Origin: Promethearchaeota archaeon
GTDB taxonomy: Archaea > Asgardarchaeota > Lokiarchaeia > Sigynarchaeales > SOKP01
Assembly (NCBI GenBank): GCA_019894655.1
Contig: JAGXNZ010000033.1
Coordinates: forward strand, 1 to 8,348
Reading direction: 5' to 3'
Length of the DNA: 8,348 nucleotides
Part shown: piece by piece, positions 1-5,643 of the stretch
Layout of the letters: each line of letters starts with the position of its first letter
Position numbering within the stretch: the first letter of the stretch is position 1
Position numbers and translations under genes: made by a program
The notes under the pieces: model-generated
Database searches by the model: none
What the model was told of the DNA's origin: nothing
What the model saw: the letters and a program-made list of their open reading frames with translations, nothing else

Positions 1-21
1 AAAAGCTATGTATACATAATT

Positions 22-1089
22 ATGTCTAATAATCCCAATTCAGAAAATTCCCAAAAGGATAATCTAGAAGAGACGCAATCTTTTTCGGAAATTGAAGAAG
101 AACAAAAAGAAATTATCGAAAAGGATTTTATTCCTCATTTCTTACCAACCTATAGAATAAAGTTCAAATTTTACCCAGTTCCAATTGTGGTTGTAATAAT
201 CCTAGCTGCAATATTGGCGTATCTTACTTTTGTTGTTGCAGGAGTACAAATCGAAGAAAGTTACTTTCCTGAAGATGAATTGGGGGCGTTAGCTGTTATA
301 TTAAATGGTGTACTTTTTACGGTAATTGCGGTTGTGTCTGGATTTGTAATAGTTTTTTTTATCAAAAAGTTGGGGATTGGTGTCTTAAAATATCTTTTTG
401 GATTAAGTTTCGGTTTAGTTGGTTTTTTCATAACTATGATGTTCTTAGAAATAATTATTTACCTAATTTTTATTCAATTTCCTGAGACTACATTTGTTTT
501 TAAATTGTATTTTCTCATTATAAATTTGTATCTTCCAGTGGGAACTGCAGTTTCCGTCTTCTTTCTTATCTATAAATACTTCACTTCAAAATCAATAAAA
601 ACTAAAAATTTTATCGTTCTATATATCAGTCTATTGATTAGCTCTTCGATGAGTATTGTTTTACCTTTTTGGAGCACTCTCGCTATTTTGATTGGTATAT
701 CTTTCTGGGATATATTTGCTGTCCTTTATAAAAAAGGACCAATTAAGGAAATGATAGAGATATTGTCAGAGAATGATAATGAAGACGAGGTGACAAAAGC
801 AGAAATAAAAGAAAAAATTGAGGATGGTATAGCTATTTATGATACATCCAAATTAGAAATTGGAATTGGAGATCTCGTTTTTTATGGTTTACTTGCTTCC
901 AGTGTACTATTAGAAACGAATAATGTTATAATTACAGCTTTAACTACAATAGCAATTGTAATTGGAACAGGAATTACTATATCGAGATTGAAAAAGAATA
1001 AGGTACTACCAGGACTACCGATTTCTATATTTTTAGGAATTGGTGCTTTTTTACTATCTCAATTGATAGTATTTATCTTTTTTACATGA
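22..1089 (+). CDS. Presenilin-family intramembrane aspartyl protease
   Basis: This is a probable GxGD-type intramembrane aspartyl protease (family A22) that cleaves transmembrane helices inside the bilayer. A charged N-terminal tail of about 50 residues precedes about nine hydrophobic segments (roughly 53-74, 89-114, 117-150, 158-186, 196-214, 217-235, 281-297, 300-320, 331-353). The first catalytic Asp is D230 in FWDIFAVL, followed by KKGPIKEMIE, which parallels presenilin YDxxAVLxxKGPLxxLVE. The second is D284 in GIGDLVFYGLL, parallel to GLGDFIFYSVL. The C-terminal LPGLPISI (329-336) matches presenilin LPALPISI, with Gly for Ala in the PAL motif. These parallels are from memory of human PSEN1. 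The TM6-TM7 loop is short: the aspartates are 54 residues apart, as in compact archaeal homologues, so autocleavage of the eukaryotic type is unlikely. The start is the first ATG, because an ATG at position 8 meets a stop at once. Substrates and partners cannot be read from the sequence. The family assignment is strong; the activity is inferred. Confidence 0.88.
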   Translation: MSNNPNSENSQKDNLEETQSFSEIEEEQKEIIEKDFIPHFLPTYRIKFKFYPVPIVVVIILAAILAYLTFVVAGVQIEESYFPEDELGALAVILNGVLFTVIAVVSGFVIVFFIKKLGIGVLKYLFGLSFGLVGFFITMMFLEIIIYLIFIQFPETTFVFKLYFLIINLYLPVGTAVSVFFLIYKYFTSKSIKTKNFIVLYISLLISSSMSIVLPFWSTLAILIGISFWDIFAVLYKKGPIKEMIEILSENDNEDEVTKAEIKEKIEDGIAIYDTSKLEIGIGDLVFYGLLASSVLLETNNVIITALTTIAIVIGTGITISRLKKNKVLPGLPISIFLGIGAFLLSQLIVFIFFT

Positions 1090-1100
1090 TTTTTAATTCC

Positions 1101-1110
1101 TAATTATAAG
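1101..1110 (+). promoter_or_regulatory. Possible TATA box for the hydroxyacyl-CoA dehydrogenase gene
   Basis: TAATTATAAG lies in the 60-base gap after the presenilin-like gene. With the usual archaeal spacing of about 25 bases, transcription would start near 1132, just ahead of the AGGTTGA (1135-1141) and the GTG at 1150. It is AT-rich enough to be chance, and read-through from the upstream gene is equally possible. Confidence 0.35.
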
Positions 1111-1134
1111 TACTTGTTTTTCGCATTTATTATT

Positions 1135-1141
1135 AGGTTGA
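1135..1141 (+). promoter_or_regulatory. Weak ribosome-binding site that favours GTG 1150
   Basis: AGGTTGA ends eight bases before the GTG at 1150 and partly matches the anti-Shine-Dalgarno complement AGGTGA. It overlaps the alternative TTG start at 1138, so it argues for the shorter protein. Confidence 0.35.
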
Positions 1142-1149
1142 ATAATAAA

Positions 1150-2340
1150 GTGGTAGATTTAAGTCACATTAAAACTTTTGTCGTTGTTGGAGCGGGGACT
1201 ATGGGCAGGGAAATAGCACAAGTCGCTCTAATGTCAAACTTATTTGAAAAAGTTATTTTGAACGATATTAATGAAAATGCTCTAATCACTGCGGAAAAAT
1301 ATATTATAAAAGGTCTTGAGAAAATCGAATCAAAAGGAAAATTGAGCCAAGGTTTAACAACGGAATCGTTAAATAAAAAGCTCTTCACAACGAAAAATTT
1401 AATAACTTCAATTAAAGAATCTGATTTTGTTGTAGAAGCAATACCAGAAGTAATGGAACTGAAGCAAGATTTATTTAAAGAATTAGGGGAATATGCACCA
1501 GAACATGCTGTACTAGCAACAAATACCTCAACAATGAGTATTTCTAAAATTGCAGAAGCATCAAACAGACCTGAACAAGTAATTGGTATGCATTTTTTTA
1601 CTCCAATTCCTTTACTTAGGTTAATTGAATTAATAAAAGGGGAAAAAACATCACAAGAAGCATTCGACATAGGGGTAGCAATTGGTCAAAAGCTGCCGGC
1701 ACTAAAAGGCAAAAGGTATATTGCTAAAATAGAAAAAGAAAGCCCAGGATTTATTGTTAATCGCTTAACTATTGCGACAACCCTCTTATTTAACTGGATT
1801 TTAGATATGGCTACTGATAAAGGGATTCCCTACGAGAAGATCGACAACGATTTTGTGTCTCCCCCCGAATTGGGCCCATTAGCAAAATGGGATTTTTTAG
1901 GTTTAGATGTTATTTGCGATGTAATGAATTATTTTGTAAAAGAAATATCGCCTGAATTTGCTCCTGGTAAAACTCTTACAAACCTTCTCAAAGAAGGTAA
2001 TTTGGGAAGAAAAACGGGGAAAGGTATTTATGAATGGGATGAAAGAAAACCTAATATTAAAACTAATGAAAAAGCTGGATTATTCAACCCAGAACAATAT
2101 TACGCAATTCAATTAAACGAAGGATGTAGGTTATTAGAAGAGGAAATTGTTAGTGGATATAAAATAATAGATGATACGATGTTAGCGGGAATGGATATGC
2201 CCGGACCTTTCGGAGCGGGTAAAAAGAATTATGAAAAATGGTCCCAGATGTTAAATGATCTTGTAAAAACCACTCAAATTAATTATTTTAAGCCGTGTGA
2301 CATGATGAAATCCGGAAAATTTCTAAATTTTAAAAAATAA
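1150..2340 (+). CDS. 3-hydroxyacyl-CoA dehydrogenase (NAD-dependent)
   Basis: This cytosolic enzyme probably oxidises (S)-3-hydroxyacyl-CoA to 3-oxoacyl-CoA with NAD, in beta-oxidation or the reverse direction. Numbering is from the GTG start. The Rossmann motif GAGTMG lies at 14-19, with an acidic residue (D39) at the end of strand 2 for the NAD ribose. The catalytic set is S127 in NTST, H148 in GMHFFTP, E160 in RLIELIKG and N204 in PGFIVNRL. Ser-His and His-Glu spacings (21 and 12) equal those I recall for the human enzyme. About six extra residues lie before N204. A first C-terminal helical domain ends near 295 (GRKTGKGIYEW), and a second, degenerate copy (about 315-380, with MDMPGPFGAG) follows as in FadB-type proteins. 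No crotonase domain follows, unlike the archaeal dehydrogenase-hydratase fusions. The GTG at 1150 has an AGGTTGA at 1135-1141 and leaves a normal N-terminus; in-frame TTG codons at 1114 and 1138 are alternatives. Confidence 0.9.
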   Translation: MVDLSHIKTFVVVGAGTMGREIAQVALMSNLFEKVILNDINENALITAEKYIIKGLEKIESKGKLSQGLTTESLNKKLFTTKNLITSIKESDFVVEAIPEVMELKQDLFKELGEYAPEHAVLATNTSTMSISKIAEASNRPEQVIGMHFFTPIPLLRLIELIKGEKTSQEAFDIGVAIGQKLPALKGKRYIAKIEKESPGFIVNRLTIATTLLFNWILDMATDKGIPYEKIDNDFVSPPELGPLAKWDFLGLDVICDVMNYFVKEISPEFAPGKTLTNLLKEGNLGRKTGKGIYEWDERKPNIKTNEKAGLFNPEQYYAIQLNEGCRLLEEEIVSGYKIIDDTMLAGMDMPGPFGAGKKNYEKWSQMLNDLVKTTQINYFKPCDMMKSGKFLNFKK

Positions 2341-2354
2341 AACATTTTCACTGC

Positions 2355-2389
2355 TCTTTTTAGATACAGTTCACGCCATTTTTTTATTT
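2355..2389 (+). terminator. T-rich terminator region after the dehydrogenase gene
   Basis: Two T-runs on the coding strand (CTCTTTTT, then a run of seven T at 2379-2385) follow the stop codon at 2338-2340 within 50 bases. Archaeal RNA polymerase terminates mainly on such T-tracts. There is no convincing hairpin. Confidence 0.4.
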
Positions 2390-2460
2390 AGATGAGATTA
2401 CCTCGCAATAATAATAAAAGATAGATACGAATATTAAATATCCTAAAACCTTACATGAAT

Positions 2461-2475
2461 TATATACTATATAAT
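2461..2475 (+). promoter_or_regulatory. TATA box of the winged-helix gene
   Basis: TATATACTATATAAT is the clearest TATA element in the window. Transcription would start about 25 bases downstream, near 2495, leaving a leader of around ten bases before the TTG at 2505. That supports both the gene and its unusual start. Confidence 0.55.
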
Positions 2476-2504
2476 CTGAACTTTAGAAGTGGATATACTT
2501 TACC

Positions 2505-2795
2505 TTGAAGGAAGAAAAATTACTCCCTAAAACGGGTTTTGAAAAAATTATAGATTTTTTTACCAATAATCTCGCAGTTAATCAACCCATCACAATTGCA
2601 GAAGTCGTTGAAAAAACGGGATTTTCATGGAGCTTTGTGAAAAAGACCTTATCTAAGATAAAGGACGATTACGATGGATTTTATTTCGAAAAATCGGGAA
2701 GTACGTGGATTATATGGAAAGACAGAAACCATATAATTAAGAAATTAGATGAAACTTGTTCTCGATTTTTAGTAGGTGATGAAGAGGAATGTTAA
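2505..2795 (+). CDS. Small winged-helix DNA-binding protein
   Basis: This 96-residue protein has a predicted winged helix-turn-helix fold. Helix 1 is near 12-21 (FEKIIDFFTN), helix 2 near 30-38 (IAEVVEKTG), a recognition helix near 41-53 (SWSFVKKTLSKIK), and a beta wing follows at about 58-73 (GFYFEKSGSTWIIWK). The tail is short, ends in acidic residues and holds two cysteines (C85 and C96). Small single-domain proteins of this kind are common transcription regulators in archaea. Its target is unknown, though autoregulation or control of a neighbour is possible. The start must be the TTG: there is no other in-frame start between it and the upstream stop at 2484-2486, and the TATA box at 2461-2475 places transcription start close to it. 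Long gaps on both sides suggest it is transcribed alone. I do not recognise a named family. Confidence 0.72.
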   Translation: MKEEKLLPKTGFEKIIDFFTNNLAVNQPITIAEVVEKTGFSWSFVKKTLSKIKDDYDGFYFEKSGSTWIIWKDRNHIIKKLDETCSRFLVGDEEEC

Positions 2796-3094
2796 ATTAA
2801 TCTCTTTAATTAACTGTGCTAAATTTGGGTAAATAAAGATATTATTAGAACAATTACATGGAATGTTTTTAAAAAGAAAAATTCCAAGGCAGCAAACCAT
2901 ATAGAAATCTTTACTCTTTCTCAGAAATGATGCAAATTTTGATATGATTTTTAAATTAGATTGAAGGACTTTAGAAAATTAGATTAAATCTCTCATTATT
3001 TAAAGAGTGTGAAATTTCGTTTAAGGTTTATATGCCATGATTTATTTTACTACTCAATAATAATTGAATAACAAATAGAATTCTGATCGTATAA
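2796..3094. other. Intergenic region, about 300 bases, no gene seen
   Basis: No convincing reading frame or RNA gene is visible here on either strand. The content is a 10-base direct repeat AAATTAGATT (2953-2962 and 2976-2985, 23 bases apart) and a promoter-like stretch at 3021-3034. There is also a small interrupted palindrome, TCAATAATAATTGA, at 3054-3067. In DNA this AT-rich the short repeats may be chance. Confidence 0.5.
3021..3034 (+). promoter_or_regulatory. Possible BRE/TATA promoter of the FrhB-like gene
   Basis: TTAAGGTTTATATG contains a TATA-like TTTATATG with purines ahead of it that could act as a BRE. Transcription would begin near 3055, giving a leader of about 50 bases. The palindrome TCAATAATAATTGA (3054-3067) would sit right at the transcription start, a place where a repressor could bind. 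Confidence 0.35.
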
Positions 3095-3106
3095 GTGAAA
3101 ATATTT

Positions 3107-4045
3107 ATGAAGATTGAAAAATCGAGTCAAGATCTTGAAAACGAAGTTATTTATAGTGGATTATGCATCCATTGCGGAAGTTGTAACGCATTCTGTCCAC
3201 ATATGGATTTCAATAAAGAAACTGGGATAGCTTATGTCGTAGATGAGTGTTCTGAGACCGTTGGTCTGTGTTATAACGCCTGTCCACGCAGTTTTCTACC
3301 GATTTCTGAAATCGAACAAAAAATGTTCGGTCAAACACGAGTAGATTTAGGTGTAGGTGTTTATAATGATATTATTCAAGTAAAATCTAAAAATAATGAC
3401 AATATCCTATTTAATTTAATTTTGGCTGCCTTTGAATCTGGAGTATCAGAACATTTCGTACTCAGTAAGCCTCAAGAGAAAAAACTTGGTGCTGCATTTC
3501 CAGTGGTAGTCGATAATGCTAAGGATTCAAAACAATATATACCTAATAACCCTAATCAAAATGGGGGACCTTTAATCACTGGAATTGGCCAAGCATATTT
3601 AGATAAGAAACGAAATATTGGGATCGTAGCTAACCCCTGTCATCTTCAAGGACTCGCTAAGATACTAACGAGCGATTTCAACACAGGAGCAGAGCGAACT
3701 TCACTAAAAATAGCCTTTGCTTGTTCATCTGGTGGAATGAGCGGTTGTAAATATTGTACTGATTACACAGGAGAATTTTCTGACATATCTTATAGTCCTT
3801 GGGGTAGCCCATCTAAAGATGAAGCTTTTTTAATTATTCGGACTGATATTGGTCAAAAAGTCGTAGATCATGCTATAAAAGAAAAATTGATAGAAATAAC
3901 GAGTAAGGAACCTGACCTTAGCGACATGAAAAAATTTCTAAATAAGAAACGAAAGAAAAACTTCCTAAATTTACTAGGTAGAGATTTAATAACTGCTAAA
4001 TATCTTCAATTGAATATTGATGAATTTAGAGATATTCTTGAATAA
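3107..4045 (+). CDS. Coenzyme F420 hydrogenase/dehydrogenase beta subunit (FrhB/FdhB) family protein
   Basis: This is an iron-sulfur flavoprotein of the family that passes electrons between F420 (or another carrier) and a hydrogenase, formate dehydrogenase, sulfite reductase or similar partner. Numbering is from ATG 3107. The N-terminus has a ferredoxin-like cluster motif CxxCxxCxxxCP (C20, C23, C26, C30) and a second group ECSETVGLCYNACP (C48, C55, C59), as in the FrhB_FdhB N-terminal domain. The C-terminal domain holds the ANPCHLQGL signature around C178 (compare GTPCQVxAL in FrhB) and IAFACSSGGMSGCKYCTDY (C206, C214, C217). A stretch starting DISYSPWGSP and ending in IIRTDIGQKVV follows, in the usual family order. 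The length of 312 residues is slightly over FrhB. No catalytic partner is encoded nearby, so the electron partner and F420 specificity are open. GTG 3095 is an alternative start four codons upstream; its GTGA could equally serve as a weak ribosome site for ATG 3107. Confidence 0.85.
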   Translation: MKIEKSSQDLENEVIYSGLCIHCGSCNAFCPHMDFNKETGIAYVVDECSETVGLCYNACPRSFLPISEIEQKMFGQTRVDLGVGVYNDIIQVKSKNNDNILFNLILAAFESGVSEHFVLSKPQEKKLGAAFPVVVDNAKDSKQYIPNNPNQNGGPLITGIGQAYLDKKRNIGIVANPCHLQGLAKILTSDFNTGAERTSLKIAFACSSGGMSGCKYCTDYTGEFSDISYSPWGSPSKDEAFLIIRTDIGQKVVDHAIKEKLIEITSKEPDLSDMKKFLNKKRKKNFLNLLGRDLITAKYLQLNIDEFRDILE

Positions 4046-4070
4046 GAGTTAAATTTACTCTCTTTTTTTT
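4045..4070 (+). terminator. Hairpin and T-tract terminator between convergent genes
   Basis: A five-base-pair stem (AGAGT 4045-4049 with ACTCT 4057-4061) and a seven-base loop begin at the stop codon of the FrhB-like gene. A run of eight T follows at 4063-4070. The T-run lies inside the last codons of the opposing GTPase gene, where it encodes Lys-Lys. The stem is short, so the T-run is probably the active part. Confidence 0.45.
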
Positions 4071-4606
4071 AACAATGCTTCTACTAAAGTTTCAAAAACA
4101 TTAATATTATTTTCTCCGGTTTTCGAACTTGTTTCTATCAGAAACGGTATATTATGATCGTTCTTGAATTTTTCTGCTTCTTCTTTTTGAACAGTCCTTC
4201 TCGAGTCTGAAAGGTCGGCTTTACCTCCAATCATGAGGAAAATTGTATCATTCGTATTCTCTCTTACGATATCATACCATTCTTGCAGGTTCTGAAAACT
4301 AGTATATCTCGAAATATCATAGCAGAGTAAACAACCTTGAGCTCCTCTAGCATAGTTCGGCAAGAAGAATCGGAATCTTTTTTCGCCAGCAAAATCCCAT
4401 ATCTGAAGTTTAATCTCAGTATTATCTCTCGTTGTGCTCCATGTCGACAAATCTGTCCCAATTGTAATTTTCATTGGCACAAAATGGCCAGTAATTAATC
4501 TTTGTATCATGGTACTCTTTCCAATACCACCATCACCTACTACAACGATTTTAAATAAAAACTGGCGTTTTAGATCAGATTGTTGCGACATTTTTGACAA
4601 ATTCAT
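4055..4606 (-). CDS. Rab/Ras-like small GTPase
   Basis: This 183-residue Ras-superfamily GTPase is one of the eukaryotic-signature families expanded in Asgard archaea. The P-loop GDGGIGKS is at 24-31, with the Gly12-equivalent G26 kept. The switch I Thr is T48 in TIGTD. Switch II is WDFAGEKRFR (70-79), with Glu E75 at the position of the catalytic Gln (Ras Q61). The stretch NYARGAQGCLLCYDIS (84-99) is strongly Rab-like. The base-recognition box reads GKAD (128-131) instead of NKxD, and the last box is ETSSKTG (158-164), close to ETSAKTG. The C-terminus ends LLKKRE with no cysteine, so no prenylation site is present; membrane attachment would need another partner. M6 (4591) is an alternative start. 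The gene is convergent with the FrhB-like gene (9 bases between stops) and lies 66 bases after the membrane-protein gene. No longin, Roadblock or GAP-like gene is visible nearby. Confidence 0.93.
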   Translation of the reverse strand: MNLSKMSQQSDLKRQFLFKIVVVGDGGIGKSTMIQRLITGHFVPMKITIGTDLSTWSTTRDNTEIKLQIWDFAGEKRFRFFLPNYARGAQGCLLCYDISRYTSFQNLQEWYDIVRENTNDTIFLMIGGKADLSDSRRTVQKEEAEKFKNDHNIPFLIETSSKTGENNINVFETLVEALLKKRE

Positions 4607-4634
4607 TAAAAATTGTTTGCAATAGATTGTAATA

Positions 4635-4652
4635 ATAATATATTTTTTTTTT
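4635..4652 (-). promoter_or_regulatory. Promoter of the small GTPase gene
   Basis: On the minus strand an A-run (BRE-like) leads into AATATATTAT about 30-38 bases ahead of the ATG at 4606. The predicted start is near 4615, giving a leader of around ten bases. This suggests the GTPase can be transcribed independently of the membrane-protein gene upstream. Confidence 0.45.
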
Positions 4653-4672
4653 AAATACTTTTATTCAATAAT

Positions 4673-5542
4673 TTATTCACTACTGAAATCTCTATAGTAT
4701 TTGTGATTTATATTTTTTAATGTTTCTATAATATTATTTTGCTCGCTTTCTGGTAATAATTGGAGCTTTTCTATTAATTCAGAGGGATTCATGCTAGAAA
4801 TCTTTTTATATATAAGATAAAAAAGTAGGATAGCTATCAGTGGAGAAAATACTATATTTAGAAATGAACTTGCTGAGATTTTCAATGGCATTGAACTTTC
4901 GATTCCAGTACCTGGAAGTAAATACAAAATTCCGAGAAAGCCATTAATTTCAGTTAGAATTACTATGCCCAGGTTTAAAATGTTTAAAAGGAAAAATGTT
5001 CCTAAGTTTAATAGGTAAATTATCTTAAAATTTTTAAGATTTAGATGATTCAGTAATATCCCCGAATTTCCTTCAATACTACTGCGGGTTTCGATGGTTA
5101 TTTTGGAATATTTCCAAATGTCAATTAATATCCAATAAAACCCAAAAGTGTAAATGAAATTAAATATAATATTAAAAAAAAAATCATAAGTCTGAATGAG
5201 TTGGGGATGATAGTATGATTCACCCCCAATCCAAAAAAGTAATATTAATTGCAATGCCGTAGTAAAAAATAATCTATTCGCATGTTTTTTTTCTAATCCA
5301 AGAGGATTGTATGTGATTGTGTTATCATAAATTGATAATCTCCATTTATTAGTATTGATTAATCGAAAAAATAGAGAAAAAGTGTAAGTTATAACCGGAA
5401 AAAGCAACAAAAAGATGTTTTTCCAAGACTGAGCCAAAATAAAGAGGTAAAATATGACAAAAATAATCAAATCGCGGAGTAAAGACTCATTGAGTAATTC
5501 TCTTAAAAGCAAAAACTCTTGCTTAGTTTTCTTTTCGCTCAT
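4673..5542 (-). CDS. Polytopic membrane protein of unknown function
   Basis: I do not recognise a family for this 289-residue protein. It has a charged N-terminus (MSEKKTKQEF) with a Leu-rich amphipathic stretch, then about six or seven hydrophobic segments near 24-38, 42-60, 91-107, 119-141, 174-197, possibly 200-210, and 226-245. Loops include KWRLSIYDNTITYNPLG (66-82) and a polar region with ETRSSIEGNSG (151-161). The final 45 residues are hydrophilic and helical (MNPSELIEKL, then LPESEQNNIIETL), probably a cytosolic tail that could bind a partner. No transporter signature, catalytic motif or signal peptide is evident. It is divergently transcribed from the helicase gene, with a TATA-like stretch about 25 bases ahead of its ATG, which suggests a nearly leaderless mRNA. 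It precedes the small GTPase gene by 66 bases on the same strand, so a functional link is possible but unproven. Confidence 0.75.
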   Translation of the reverse strand: MSEKKTKQEFLLLRELLNESLLRDLIIFVIFYLFILAQSWKNIFLLLFPVITYTFSLFFRLINTNKWRLSIYDNTITYNPLGLEKKHANRLFFTTALQLILLFWIGGESYYHPQLIQTYDFFFNIIFNFIYTFGFYWILIDIWKYSKITIETRSSIEGNSGILLNHLNLKNFKIIYLLNLGTFFLLNILNLGIVILTEINGFLGILYLLPGTGIESSMPLKISASSFLNIVFSPLIAILLFYLIYKKISSMNPSELIEKLQLLPESEQNNIIETLKNINHKYYRDFSSE

Positions 5543-5560
5543 TTTTTTATAAAATTAAGC

Positions 5561-5580
5561 ATTAATAAATAAACTTATAT
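5561..5580 (-). promoter_or_regulatory. TATA-like promoter of the unknown membrane protein gene
   Basis: The minus strand reads ATATAAGTTTATTTATTAAT, centred about 28 bases ahead of the ATG at 5542, so the mRNA would be nearly leaderless. It lies in the 101-base divergent gap shared with the helicase gene. Confidence 0.4.
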
Positions 5581-5617
5581 GGTCTTTACAAATATTAACT
5601 CTCAATTCAAATTAAGA

Positions 5618-5627
5618 TTATAAGATA
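5618..5627 (+). promoter_or_regulatory. TATA-like promoter of the helicase gene
   Basis: TTATAAGATA is centred about 22 bases before the ATG at 5644, the distance expected for a leaderless archaeal transcript. No ribosome-binding site is visible before this ATG, which agrees. Confidence 0.4.
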
Positions 5628-5643
5628 AACAACGAATTTTATT

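Noticed and set aside
22..1089. Type IV prepilin peptidase or signal peptide peptidase as the identity of the first gene
   Set aside because: GxGD also occurs in prepilin peptidases, but the order WD, GxGD, then LPGLPISI and the KGP segment after the first Asp fit presenilin better.
1164..1670. Long minus-strand open frame opposite the dehydrogenase
   Set aside because: It lies wholly inside a gene with intact catalytic motifs; its translation has no recognisable domain and looks like an antisense shadow.
22..2340. Presenilin-like gene and dehydrogenase as a functional operon
   Set aside because: They are adjacent on the same strand, but the gap holds its own TATA-like element and the functions show no evident link.
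2796..3094. A small RNA, tRNA or degraded gene in the longest intergenic gap
   Set aside because: I found no tRNA-like arms, no GC-rich structured island (the usual sign of RNA genes in AT-rich archaea) and no remnant of a recognisable protein.
4264..4625. Short open frames on both strands overlapping the GTPase
   Set aside because: The GTPase frame carries all expected motifs; the other frames have no independent support.
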